DNA from: Nitrospira sp.
GTDB taxonomy: Bacteria; Nitrospirota; Nitrospiria; Nitrospirales; Nitrospiraceae
Direction: 5' to 3'
Length of the DNA stretch: 64,000 nucleotides
NCBI GenBank assembly: GCA_030123625.1
Contig: CP126121.1
Coordinates: 4,008,179-4,072,178 of the forward strand
Shown: one piece after another, positions 8,493 through 16,534 of the stretch
Layout: each line of letters begins with the position of its first letter
How positions within the stretch are numbered: position 1 is the stretch's first letter
Position numbers and translations under genes: made by a program
Notes under the pieces: model-generated
What the model saw: the letters and a program-made list of their open reading frames with translations, nothing else
Database searches by the model: none
What the model was told of the DNA's origin: nothing

Positions 8493-11138
8493 ATGGATGT
8501 CATAGCCACGCATAACAATGCGGATTTCGACGGCCTTGCCTCGATGATTGCCGCGCGTAAGCTCTTTCCAGAGGCCAAGCTGGTGTTGCCTGGTGGAGGC
8601 CAGGAGAGCGTCCGGAACTTTCTGGCCGTGCACGATCTCGACATCAGCAAACTCAAGGATGTCGATATCTCACACATCACGAGGCTGGTGCTGGTCGATA
8701 CGCAAGACCCGGACCGGATCGGAACGCTCAAGTCTTGTGTCGAGAACCCTTTAGTCGAAGTCGTGGTGTTCGATCACCACCTCGAACCGACCTCACGCGT
8801 CGACCGTTCGAAGCAGTCCATGATTGAATCAGTGGGGGCCACGACGACGCTTCTCGTCGAGCAACTCCGGCGGCGGCATATTCCCGTGACGCCGTTCGAG
8901 GCGACCGTGATGGCGCTGGGTCTCTATGAAGAGACCGGGTCGTTCACTTTTACCTCCACGACCAGTCGGGACTTGGAGGCCGGATCGTTTCTCGTCGCAG
9001 CCGGTACGGATCTGAATACGGTAACGGAGACCCTGCATCGTCCTCTGGATCCTGATGCCGTCGCGCTGCTGAACGATTTATTGGAACACAGCGAAGTGCA
9101 TTACCTGGAAGGCCGCAAGGTGCTGGTGGCCACGAGCACGGTTGACCGCTGCCGCGGAGAAGCAGCCGGGGTGGTGCATAGACTTGCCGAATTGCAGGGA
9201 GTCGATGCCGTCGTCGTGGCCGTGATGATGGCAGACCGAGTGGAAGTGATCGGGAGGAGCCGAAGGCCTGAGATCGACGTCGGTTGGATCGCTCGGGAAT
9301 TCGGAGGAGGAGGCCACGCCGTGGCGGCAGCCGCCGCGGTCAAAGGACAGACGGTTGCGGAAGTCAAAGAGAGGGTCGTTCGCTTGCTGACCACACAGTA
9401 TCGTCCGACTCTGCTGGCCCAGGATGTCATGACCCGCCCGGTCAAAGCCATCGACGTCGATACGAACGTAACTGAAGCAGGACAACGGATGACGGCCTAT
9501 GGGCTCAATGTTTTTCCGATTTTGGATAAGAAAGACCATTACACCGGGCTCGTCAGCCGGGAGTCGATTCAGAAAGCCTTGTTTCATCGGCTGGGCAAGA
9601 TGGCCGTGCGTGACATCATGCAGACAGACGCCTATCTTGCGCGGCCGGATACTCCGTTTCATGAGATCGAAACGACCATGATCGAACGAAACCAGCGGTT
9701 TGTGCCCGTAATCAAAGACAACAGAATCGTCGGCGTCATTACGAGAACGGATCTGCTGCGGACCTTGCACGATGATGTACTGAGGGTCGCTCGGATGCGG
9801 ACGATGCGTCCGAGCGACGCCGAGGCAGAAGTCGGAGGACCGCTTCGCAACGTGAAGGGACTCTTGCGCAGTCGCTTGCCGCATCGCCTGGTGACCGTAC
9901 TGGAAGAGGCCGGTCAATTGGCTGATCGCTGCGAGGTCCCCCTCTTCGTCGTCGGCGGTTGTGTGCGAGACCTGTTGTTGGGCATCGAAAATTTGGATTT
10001 GGATCTCGTGGTCGAAGGCGACGGAATCGCCTTCGCGCGGAAGCTCGGTGAAGTACTGCATGCGCGGGTCAAGATACATGAACGATTCGGCACGGCAATC
10101 CTGTTGTTGAGGGATGGCTTCAGGCTCGATGTGGCCACCGCAAGAACGGAATATTACGAATATCCGACTGCCCTCCCGACAGTGGAGCAAAGTTCGATCA
10201 AAAAAGATCTCTATCGTCGGGATTTCACCATGAACGCGCTCGCCGTCCGGCTGAACGGAAAGGGTTTCGGGGACGTGTTCGATTTCTACGGTGGGCAACG
10301 GGATCTGAACGACAAGGTCATTCGCGTCTTGCACGGGCTGAGTTTTGTTGAGGATCCGACCCGGGTGTTTCGGGCGATCCGATTTGAGTCCCGGTTTGGG
10401 TTTCATTTGGGAAAAGACACTGTGGCGTTGATCGCCGGCGCCGTCAAGATGAACTTGTTTCACCGGTTATCCGGCCACCGGTTGCTGGAAGAACTGAAAC
10501 TGCTGCTGAGCGAGCGGAAGCCGAAGCAGGCGATCAAACGATTGGCGGAATGCGGCCTGCTTCGGTTCATCCATCCGAAGCTGAGCTGGTCCGACCGGTT
10601 GGACAGATTGTTGGCCGCGCTCGAAGAAGCCGTCGATTGGTACCGGCTGCTGTACTTGGACCGGAAGATGGAAGTCTGGTTAGTCTACATGATGGGCCTT
10701 CTAGAGGTATTGCCGGAGCGTGCCGTGAAGGATGTATTCAAGCGGTTTCCCTTTTCCGAGCAGGAAGCCGGCAGGCTCAAAATGGCCCGTGTAGGCTGTC
10801 ACAACGTGATTCGTCGACTCGCGTCGCAACGATCACTTCAACCGGCAGACGTGTACCACCTCTTGTCGGGACTATCCGATGAGACGTTGTTGCTCCTCAT
10901 GGCCAAGAGCAAAGGAGATACAGTGAAGCGGCAAGTCTCGGCATTCCTCACGACCTATCAGCACGTGAAGCCGATTCTGACGGGTACCGATCTACAAACC
11001 ATGGGGTTGAAACCCGGGCCGAAGTTCAAAGAGATTCTGGGTCGGCTCCTTGATGCACGTCTGAACAGGGAGATCAAGACGGAATCGGAAGAGCGAGATC
11101 TGGTAGCGAAACTCGCCGGCTTAAAAACAGATAATTAA
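8493..11138 (+). CDS. DHH/DHHA1-CBS-CBS-tRNA nucleotidyltransferase (CCA- or A-adding)
   Basis: 881 residues in four parts. Residues 1-300 are a DHH/DHHA1 phosphoesterase (THNNADFDGLASM, VFDHHLEP, and GGGGH at the DHHA1 motif). Two CBS domains follow at about 310-430 (AQDVMTRPV, VRDIMQTDAYL). The C-terminal part is a class II polymerase beta-type nucleotidyltransferase: VGGCVRDLLLG and DLDLVVEGDG near 486-503, RRDFTMNALAV near 575, DPTRVFRAIRF near 621, then the helical body. This architecture is known in bacteria that split CC- and A-adding activities, so it may be the A-adding enzyme acting on tRNA 3' ends. The DHH part is usually assigned to nanoRNA or cyclic nucleotide hydrolysis. Its stop overlaps a convergent gene fragment. 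Confidence 0.92.
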   Translation: MDVIATHNNADFDGLASMIAARKLFPEAKLVLPGGGQESVRNFLAVHDLDISKLKDVDISHITRLVLVDTQDPDRIGTLKSCVENPLVEVVVFDHHLEPTSRVDRSKQSMIESVGATTTLLVEQLRRRHIPVTPFEATVMALGLYEETGSFTFTSTTSRDLEAGSFLVAAGTDLNTVTETLHRPLDPDAVALLNDLLEHSEVHYLEGRKVLVATSTVDRCRGEAAGVVHRLAELQGVDAVVVAVMMADRVEVIGRSRRPEIDVGWIAREFGGGGHAVAAAAAVKGQTVAEVKERVVRLLTTQYRPTLLAQDVMTRPVKAIDVDTNVTEAGQRMTAYGLNVFPILDKKDHYTGLVSRESIQKALFHRLGKMAVRDIMQTDAYLARPDTPFHEIETTMIERNQRFVPVIKDNRIVGVITRTDLLRTLHDDVLRVARMRTMRPSDAEAEVGGPLRNVKGLLRSRLPHRLVTVLEEAGQLADRCEVPLFVVGGCVRDLLLGIENLDLDLVVEGDGIAFARKLGEVLHARVKIHERFGTAILLLRDGFRLDVATARTEYYEYPTALPTVEQSSIKKDLYRRDFTMNALAVRLNGKGFGDVFDFYGGQRDLNDKVIRVLHGLSFVEDPTRVFRAIRFESRFGFHLGKDTVALIAGAVKMNLFHRLSGHRLLEELKLLLSERKPKQAIKRLAECGLLRFIHPKLSWSDRLDRLLAALEEAVDWYRLLYLDRKMEVWLVYMMGLLEVLPERAVKDVFKRFPFSEQEAGRLKMARVGCHNVIRRLASQRSLQPADVYHLLSGLSDETLLLLMAKSKGDTVKRQVSAFLTTYQHVKPILTGTDLQTMGLKPGPKFKEILGRLLDARLNREIKTESEERDLVAKLAGLKTDN

Positions 11139-11446
11139 TTCATCGGAATGATCGTCGCCGAGACTTCATCGGGCAACAGCAGGGTGGCCGCGGCGCGATT
11201 CTGTTCGTCCGGTTGAATCAGCGCGAACAACGGCACCGGTTGCGGCACGCCGCCTGGCGGGAGGGCCAGCATCGCCGGAAAGCCGATCAGCGGCGAGAGC
11301 GCCGCTTGGTTCGCAATGCGAAGCCGAAACGCCATCAACACATCCCACAACCGCTCAGCTTTCTCTTCATCCGACATCGATGCACCGGGCGCGATCCCGA
11401 CTTCCCGGAGAGGCTTCGTCACCGTGACGGGGAACTGTTTCAACAT
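11135..11446 (-). pseudogene. 5'-truncated copy of the 237-aa hypothetical protein at 29.3 kb
   Basis: 103-codon frame that matches the C-terminal third of the protein encoded at 29316-30002 almost residue for residue (VTVTKPL, GIAPG, MSDEEKAERL, LPPGGVPQPVPLFALIQPDE, ATIIPMN). Nucleotide identity is visibly above 90 percent. Homology stops abruptly near 11434, after the bases coding FPVTVTK; what follows upstream of the fragment is the sequence TTTCAACATCCT, the end motif of the palindromic repeat seen at 31512-31700. The apparent start codon comes from that repeat end, so I treat the frame as a remnant. It overlaps the stop of the nucleotidyltransferase gene by 4 bases. Confidence 0.75.
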
Positions 11447-11449
11447 CCT
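11438..11449. repeat. End motif of the palindromic repeat family
   Basis: TTTCAACATCCT here is the reverse complement of the first bases of the 189-bp element at 31512. It lies exactly where homology between the truncated copy (11135-11446) and the complete gene ends, suggesting that the repeat mediated or marks the truncation. Twelve bases alone could be chance. Confidence 0.4.
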
Positions 11450-11636
11450 GTTAGATTACGCACCTGAAATTAAGGGTGAACCACAGGAATAGTTTCCGCA
11501 TTTATTGCCCCCGCGCACTGCTTGAATTCATCTCCCCAGATCCAGGTTTCTAAATTTTCATTTTTTGGAGCACAAACGGACTGAACATGATAACAACGAG
11601 CTAGAACGGCGAACTTCTCAATAACCATTTATTGCC

Positions 11637-12092
11637 ATGCTACAGGACCCTATTTGGCAGATCTGCATTTACGGGCTAGTTGTAGGCCTGGTGATTGCCG
11701 TCATGTTGGGACTTCCTCCCTTGCTTGGCGAGCGTCACTGGAAGAAACCCGAACGTCGTTCCGAAAGCGCGACTGCCGTTCCCTATGAATCCGGCATTCA
11801 GCCGACCGGCAACGCTCAAGTCCGCCCGCCGGTGCAATACTATTTGATCGCCATGTTCTTCGTCATTTTCGATGTGGAGGCGGTTTTTCTGTATGCCTGG
11901 GCGATCGCTGTGCCGGAAATCGGCTGGCCTGGCTTTGTTGAAGTGACGATCTTTGTCGCTATCGTTTTGGCGGCCCTGGCCTATCTCCGGCTCACCGGAG
12001 CGCTTGACTGGAATGCACAGTATCAACGTCCTCCCGTTCGTCACATCCAGACAACACGGATAAAGGAGCTCTACGATGACAGGGTGGCGTGA
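11637..12092 (+). CDS. nuoA: NADH-quinone oxidoreductase subunit A
   Basis: 151 residues with three predicted membrane helices (about 6-28, 66-90 and 95-117). The conserved loop [10 protein letters not shown] and the helix [15 protein letters not shown] are the hallmarks of NuoA. It belongs to the membrane arm of complex I, contributing to the quinone-channel region with NuoH. It is the first gene of a 13-gene operon; its 3' end overlaps nuoB by 17 bases. No clear Shine-Dalgarno site precedes the ATG. The 190 bases upstream (11447-11636) should contain the operon promoter, which I cannot define. Confidence 0.95.
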   Translation: MLQDPIWQICIYGLVVGLVIAVMLGLPPLLGERHWKKPERRSESATAVPYESGIQPTGNAQVRPPVQYYLIAMFFVIFDVEAVFLYAWAIAVPEIGWPGFVEVTIFVAIVLAALAYLRLTGALDWNAQYQRPPVRHIQTTRIKELYDDRVA

Positions 12093-12783
12093 CGGAAGAC
12101 TTGAGGGTGTACGCATTACAGACGGTGGCGACGGCTCGTTGACGTCCGTCGTCGGTCAGTCGGTACTCTTTACGAGGTTGCAAGACCTGCTGGCATGGGG
12201 ACGAAAGAATTCACTCTGGCCGTTGAACTTCGGCCTGTCTTGCTGCTTCGTTGAAATGGCGACAAGTCTGACCAGTGTCTACGATGCGGCTCGGTTTGGC
12301 GCAGAAGTGGTACGTGGCTCACCACGCCAGGCCGACGTGTTGGTCGTGTCCGGAACGGTTTTCATGAAGGTGGCTCCCGTTATCAAGCAACTGTACGAGC
12401 AAATGATGGAGCCGCGTTGGGTGATCTCGATGGGCTCCTGCTCGAATTCCGGAGGGATGTTCGATGCCTACTCTGTCGTACAAGGTGTCGATAAATTCCT
12501 GCCGGTTGACGTCTATATGCCGGGATGTCCCCCGCCTCCGCACGCCTTTATGGAGTGCCTGCTGCTCCTACAAAACATGGTCGGATCAGAGCGTCGGCCC
12601 TTGAGCTGGTGGTTCGGTCCGCAAGAAGTTCAGAAACCCATCATGCCTTCGATGCGGGATGCGAAACGAGAGGAGCGAACGCGTCAGCGCGAATATCCCG
12701 GCATCGATGTACTTCCTCGGACCGATCTGCTGTCCCCCCACTTTGCAGGCCAACCAAACGGCCTCTCAAAAGCGAAGCCATGA
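12076..12783 (+). CDS. nuoB: NADH-quinone oxidoreductase subunit B
   Basis: 235 residues, slightly longer than the usual 160-220 because of a C-terminal tail rich in charged residues. All N2 cluster ligands are visible: the tandem cysteines in LSCCFVEMA, the Cys in MGSCSNSGG and the Cys in MPGCPPPP. The N2 cluster passes electrons to quinone. The start is the ATG at 12076, with AAAGGAG just upstream inside nuoA. The stop overlaps the nuoCD start (ATGA). Confidence 0.95.
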   Translation: MTGWRDGRLEGVRITDGGDGSLTSVVGQSVLFTRLQDLLAWGRKNSLWPLNFGLSCCFVEMATSLTSVYDAARFGAEVVRGSPRQADVLVVSGTVFMKVAPVIKQLYEQMMEPRWVISMGSCSNSGGMFDAYSVVQGVDKFLPVDVYMPGCPPPPHAFMECLLLLQNMVGSERRPLSWWFGPQEVQKPIMPSMRDAKREERTRQREYPGIDVLPRTDLLSPHFAGQPNGLSKAKP

Positions 12784-14576
12784 CTCCACGATCATCGACC
12801 ATTCGGGAGACGTCGACGGGCGAACGAACGGAAGTGGTGGCAGAGCTCGAGAGTCACTTCCGGTCAGAAGGCCGGCTGAGGGCCGTACAACACACGAAGG
12901 ACGAGATCCCGACGATTTGGGTCGAGAAGCACCGGCTCCGTGAGACGCTTCGCTATGTCAAGTCGGACATTTCTCGCCCGTTTCCCATGCTGTTCGACTT
13001 GAGTGCGACGGATGAACGATTACGCCGGCACCATGAGGGATTGCCGATCGGCGCCTTTACCGTCTTCTATCACCTCTTTTCTTTTGATCGTAACCAATCG
13101 CTTCGTATCAAGGTTCCACTCGGGGGCGAAGATCTCTCACTGCCGTCGATCGTCGATCTGTGGCCGAATGCCGATTGGTACGAAAGAGAAATCTACGACA
13201 TGTTCGGTATTCGATTCGAGGGACACCCATTTCTCCGGCGTCTCCTCATGCCTTCGTGGTGGAACGGTCATCCGCTTCGCAAGGATCATCCCTCGCGCGG
13301 AACAGAGATGGGGCAGTTTCAATTACCGCCTGAGAAACTCGTGATGACTCAAGAGGCCTTGCAATTCAAGCCGGAGGATTGGGGCTTATCCCGCACCCAT
13401 CAGGACCCGGATTTCGATTATATGTTCATCAATCTCGGCCCGGCCCATACCGGTACGCATGGCGTGCTGCGGCTCGTGGCGCAACTCGCGGGTGAGGAAA
13501 TCGTCAACATCGTGCCTGATATCGGATTTCACCATCGGTCCCAGGAAAAACTCGCCGAACGGCAGACCTGGCATACCTTCATTCCCTACACCGATCGAGT
13601 GGATTACCTCCAAGGTGTGTTGAATGAAATGCCGTACTGCCTCGCAGTCGAACGACTCGCAGGCATTGAGGTGCCCCAACGAGCACAAGTCATCCGTGTC
13701 ATGATGTCCGAATTCTATCGGCTCGCCAGCCATCTCGTTTGGTACGGAACTTTTGCGCAGGACATCGGCGCCTTGTCGCCGGTCTTTTATATGTTCAACG
13801 ATCGCGAGCGAATTCTTGCGATCTCGGAAGCCATTTGCGGCGGCCGTATGCATCCGAATTGGCTCCGCATCGGTGGAGTCGCACGGGAACTCCCGATTGG
13901 ATGGGATCAACTGGTGCGTCAGTTCATCGATTGGTTTCCAAGCCGACTCGATGAGTATGAGCGCCTCGTGATGGACAATCCAATTTTCAAAGCGCGCACT
14001 GTCGGGATCGGTCGATTATCACTCGAAGACGCCATCGACTGGGGTGCGACCGGTCCCATGTTGCGTGCCTGCGGCTTACCCTGGGATTTGCGCAAGACTC
14101 GTCCTTACTCCGGGTATGATCAGTTCGACTTTGATGTCCCGGTCGCGACAAATGGCGATTGCTATGCTCGAGGAGTGGTGCATGTCCTGGAAATGCGCCA
14201 GTCGCTGCGGATTATCCGCCAGTGTCTCGACTCAATGCCTTCCGGCCACTATAAGTCGCTCGATCCGCTCGCCACTCCACCGATGAAGGAACACACGATG
14301 CACGACATCGAAACACTCATCCATCATTTTGTCGGAGTGAGTTGGGGGCCGGTGCTTCCACCCGGTGAGGCGGAGGTTCCTACGGAATCGTCAAAAGGCC
14401 AGACGAGTTATTACGTGACGAGCGATGGGGCTCAGGTCTCGTACCGAACGAGAATCCGTACTCCCTCGTTCGCCCATATTCAGATAGTGCCGTTCATCGC
14501 ACGTGGTGAACTATTGTCGGACCTCTTGGCTATCCTCGGCAGCGTGGACTACGTGTTATCGGATGTGGACCGGTAA
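12780..14576 (+). CDS. nuoCD: Fused NADH-quinone oxidoreductase subunit C/D
   Basis: 598 residues from the ATG at 12780, which overlaps the nuoB stop; a longer in-frame extension inside nuoB is not used. Residues 1-190 are NuoC ([33 protein letters not shown]), and the rest is NuoD ([34 protein letters not shown], and the C-terminal [11 protein letters not shown]). The two are fused as in E. coli and several other lineages. The protein forms the quinone-reaction module of the peripheral arm. Confidence 0.95.
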   Translation: MTPRSSTIRETSTGERTEVVAELESHFRSEGRLRAVQHTKDEIPTIWVEKHRLRETLRYVKSDISRPFPMLFDLSATDERLRRHHEGLPIGAFTVFYHLFSFDRNQSLRIKVPLGGEDLSLPSIVDLWPNADWYEREIYDMFGIRFEGHPFLRRLLMPSWWNGHPLRKDHPSRGTEMGQFQLPPEKLVMTQEALQFKPEDWGLSRTHQDPDFDYMFINLGPAHTGTHGVLRLVAQLAGEEIVNIVPDIGFHHRSQEKLAERQTWHTFIPYTDRVDYLQGVLNEMPYCLAVERLAGIEVPQRAQVIRVMMSEFYRLASHLVWYGTFAQDIGALSPVFYMFNDRERILAISEAICGGRMHPNWLRIGGVARELPIGWDQLVRQFIDWFPSRLDEYERLVMDNPIFKARTVGIGRLSLEDAIDWGATGPMLRACGLPWDLRKTRPYSGYDQFDFDVPVATNGDCYARGVVHVLEMRQSLRIIRQCLDSMPSGHYKSLDPLATPPMKEHTMHDIETLIHHFVGVSWGPVLPPGEAEVPTESSKGQTSYYVTSDGAQVSYRTRIRTPSFAHIQIVPFIARGELLSDLLAILGSVDYVLSDVDR

Positions 14577-14663
14577 GGCAGTGCTGAGTGCTCAGTGCTG
14601 GGTGCTGAGCACAAAGCGGACCAAGTTCTAAAACTCAGGACTCAGCACTCAGGACTGCGCACT
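14577..14663. repeat. Heptad inverted repeat in the nuoCD/nuoE spacer
   Basis: The 87-base spacer is nearly all one imperfect inverted repeat. The left arm (about 14581-14610) is four tandem units of AGTGCTG with one or two changes; the right arm (about 14634-14663) is the complementary CTCAGCA-type units. About 24 of 30 positions pair. The central loop is about 24 bases. The right arm runs up to the nuoE ATG, leaving no Shine-Dalgarno sequence. The same unit family recurs in the nuoI/nuoJ spacer. Confidence 0.8.
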
Positions 14664-15128
14664 ATGCTGTCAGATATCGAACGTCGCGAGCTTGAAGACG
14701 CACTGAAACAGTACCCTGATAAGCGATCGGGGACCATCGATGCGCTGTTGATCGTACAGCGCCGACGTGGGTGGATTTCGGATGATTCGCTCCTTGATAT
14801 TGCGCGATTTCTCAAGATGACATGCGAAGACGTGGATAGTGTCGCAACTTTCTACAACCTCATCTTTCGCAAACCAGTCGGTCGGCATGTGGCCTTCCTC
14901 TGCGACAGTATCAGCTGTTGGATCAGGGGGTGCGACCAGGTTCGTGAGCAACTCAAGAAACAGTATGACATCGATCTGGGGCAGACGACGCACGACGGGC
15001 GCCTGACCCTCTTGCCGATCGCATGCTTGGGGCATTGTGAACAAGCGCCGGCCATGATGATCGATCAGGATGTGTACGGTGAGGTGACACCTGAAAAAGT
15101 TGAATCCATCGTGGAGAAATATCGTTAA
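14664..15128 (+). CDS. nuoE: NADH-quinone oxidoreductase subunit E
   Basis: 154 residues from the ATG at 14664, after the spacer repeat; an in-frame start at 14595 would translate the repeat and is rejected. Thioredoxin-like [2Fe-2S] fold with cluster cysteines CDSISC and CLGHC, and the conserved ATFYNLIF. NuoE (24 kDa subunit) works with NuoF and NuoG in the NADH-oxidising module. No ribosome site is visible before the start. Confidence 0.93.
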   Translation: MLSDIERRELEDALKQYPDKRSGTIDALLIVQRRRGWISDDSLLDIARFLKMTCEDVDSVATFYNLIFRKPVGRHVAFLCDSISCWIRGCDQVREQLKKQYDIDLGQTTHDGRLTLLPIACLGHCEQAPAMMIDQDVYGEVTPEKVESIVEKYR

Positions 15129-15225
15129 TCGTTATTCGTGAACCGTTAACCGCAAGAAGTTTGCGGTGTTTAACGATTAACGAATTCTCAGACGTTTCAC
15201 GAATAACGTTTAACGACTAACGAAT
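15129..15225. repeat. Heptad inverted repeat in the nuoE/nuoF spacer
   Basis: 97 bases. Thirteen bases near the left end (CGTTATTCGTGAA) are matched perfectly by TTCACGAATAACG near 15198-15210, and an inner CCGCAA/TTGCGG stem lies close to the loop. Tandem 7-base units of the type TAACGAN occur in the right half, ending at the nuoF ATG. Sequence is unrelated to the nuoCD/nuoE spacer, but the layout (two repetitive arms and a short loop) is the same. Confidence 0.8.
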
Positions 15226-16530
15226 ATGGAACGTCCACTCACTCAGTACATTCATCCGGATGGTAGCCCGAGGTTGCTGCAAGAGTATGTCCAGAACGGT
15301 GGGTATCGCAGCCTCCAAAAGTTTGCCGACGGGCTGGGCCCTAAAGATTTGCAACGGCTGGTTGCCGAAGCAGGACTGCGGGGCAGAGGTGGAGGCGGGT
15401 TCCCGACAGGGAACAAGTGGAGTTTTGTGCCGATGGGACCCGATGCTCCCAAGCCGAAGTATATCGTCGCGAATGCCGATGAAATGGAACCGGGTACCTT
15501 TAAGGATCGGATCCTCATGGAAGGAGATCCTCATGGCCTCGTCGAAGGCATGCTCATGGCCGGGTATGCCTTGGATGCGGAGGTCGGCTATATTTTCTTG
15601 CGCGGGGAATATCATCTGTCCGCCCAACGTCTGACCCGAGCCATTGCAGATGCCTATGCAGAAGGATATCTCGGCAAGCCCCTTCCTGGGACGACCTTTT
15701 GTTTTGACCTCCATCTCCATTCCAGCGCCGGACGGTACATCTGCGGTGAGGAAACGGCGCTGATCAACGCACTGGAAGGCAAACGAGCGACTCCTCGCGC
15801 GAAACCTCCCTATCCGCAGACCGTCGGTTTGTGGGGACAGCCGACCATCGTGCAGAACGTCGAGACCCTCTACAACCTTCCTCACATCGTGAACCATGGC
15901 TCCGCTTGGTATCACAGCCTGAGCCGTACTCAGGACGGCGGAACAAAGATCTATGGAGTCAGCGGGCGCGTCACGTGTCCAGGGTGGTGGGAACTGCCCC
16001 TCGGTACGACGGCTCGGGAGTTGTTGGAACAACATGCCGGTGGAATGTCGCAGGGCATTCACTTTCGAGGCGTCCTGCCCGGCGGGATATCCACGGCATT
16101 CTTGATCGAGGAGCACCTCGATCTTCCCCTGGACTTTTCTTCGTTTCCGGCTCAGATCGGTCGTCTCGGGACCGGCACCATGATCGTGCTCGACGATCAC
16201 ACCTGTCCGGTGGGGTTTGTGCTGAATCTTGAACGGTTCTTTGCCCGCGAATCCTGCGGATGGTGTACGCCCTGTCGAGAAGGGTTGCCGTGGGTCGTTC
16301 GGCTCCTCCAGTCGTTCGAGGAAGGACGCGCCACCGACGACGATTTGTCGCTCTTGGATATGCATACGAAGTGGCTGGCACCCGGTCATACATTCTGTGG
16401 TCTCGCACCTGGTGCGATGGCCCCCTTGCAATCGGCCTTACGCTACTTTCACGACGACTTCGAACGACATATCAGTTTGGGGCGCTGTCCCTGGAGTAAC
16501 AAGCCCGCGCAACTGAGGGTCCTGGTCTAA
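15226..16530 (+). CDS. nuoF: NADH-quinone oxidoreductase subunit F
   Basis: 434 residues. FMN- and NADH-binding glycine-rich loop GLRGRGGGGFPTG, NADEMEPGTFKDR, CGEETALINALEG, and the N3 [4Fe-4S] ligands ESCGWCTPCREG with a later HTFCGLAPGAM cysteine. This is the NADH-oxidising subunit that receives hydride and passes electrons to NuoE and NuoG. The start lies directly after the spacer repeat with no Shine-Dalgarno site; the stop is 4 bases before nuoG. Confidence 0.95.
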   Translation: MERPLTQYIHPDGSPRLLQEYVQNGGYRSLQKFADGLGPKDLQRLVAEAGLRGRGGGGFPTGNKWSFVPMGPDAPKPKYIVANADEMEPGTFKDRILMEGDPHGLVEGMLMAGYALDAEVGYIFLRGEYHLSAQRLTRAIADAYAEGYLGKPLPGTTFCFDLHLHSSAGRYICGEETALINALEGKRATPRAKPPYPQTVGLWGQPTIVQNVETLYNLPHIVNHGSAWYHSLSRTQDGGTKIYGVSGRVTCPGWWELPLGTTARELLEQHAGGMSQGIHFRGVLPGGISTAFLIEEHLDLPLDFSSFPAQIGRLGTGTMIVLDDHTCPVGFVLNLERFFARESCGWCTPCREGLPWVVRLLQSFEEGRATDDDLSLLDMHTKWLAPGHTFCGLAPGAMAPLQSALRYFHDDFERHISLGRCPWSNKPAQLRVLV

Positions 16531-16534
16531 TCGT

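Noticed and set aside
9078..10463. Long minus-strand open frame (461 codons) opposite the nucleotidyltransferase gene
   Set aside because: It is the antisense shadow of a well-supported gene; composition is His/Arg/Gln-rich and no domain appears.
12525..12779. Upstream extension of nuoCD inside nuoB
   Set aside because: The extension overlaps nuoB almost fully; the ATG at 12780 in the ATGA overlap is the natural start.
14577..14663. Heptad repeat interpreted as an N-terminal extension of NuoE
   Set aside because: The frame from 14595 would translate repeat sequence only, and family NuoE begins near the ATG at 14664.
15217..16431. 404-codon minus-strand frame opposite nuoF
   Set aside because: nuoF is unambiguous; the antisense frame has no family features.
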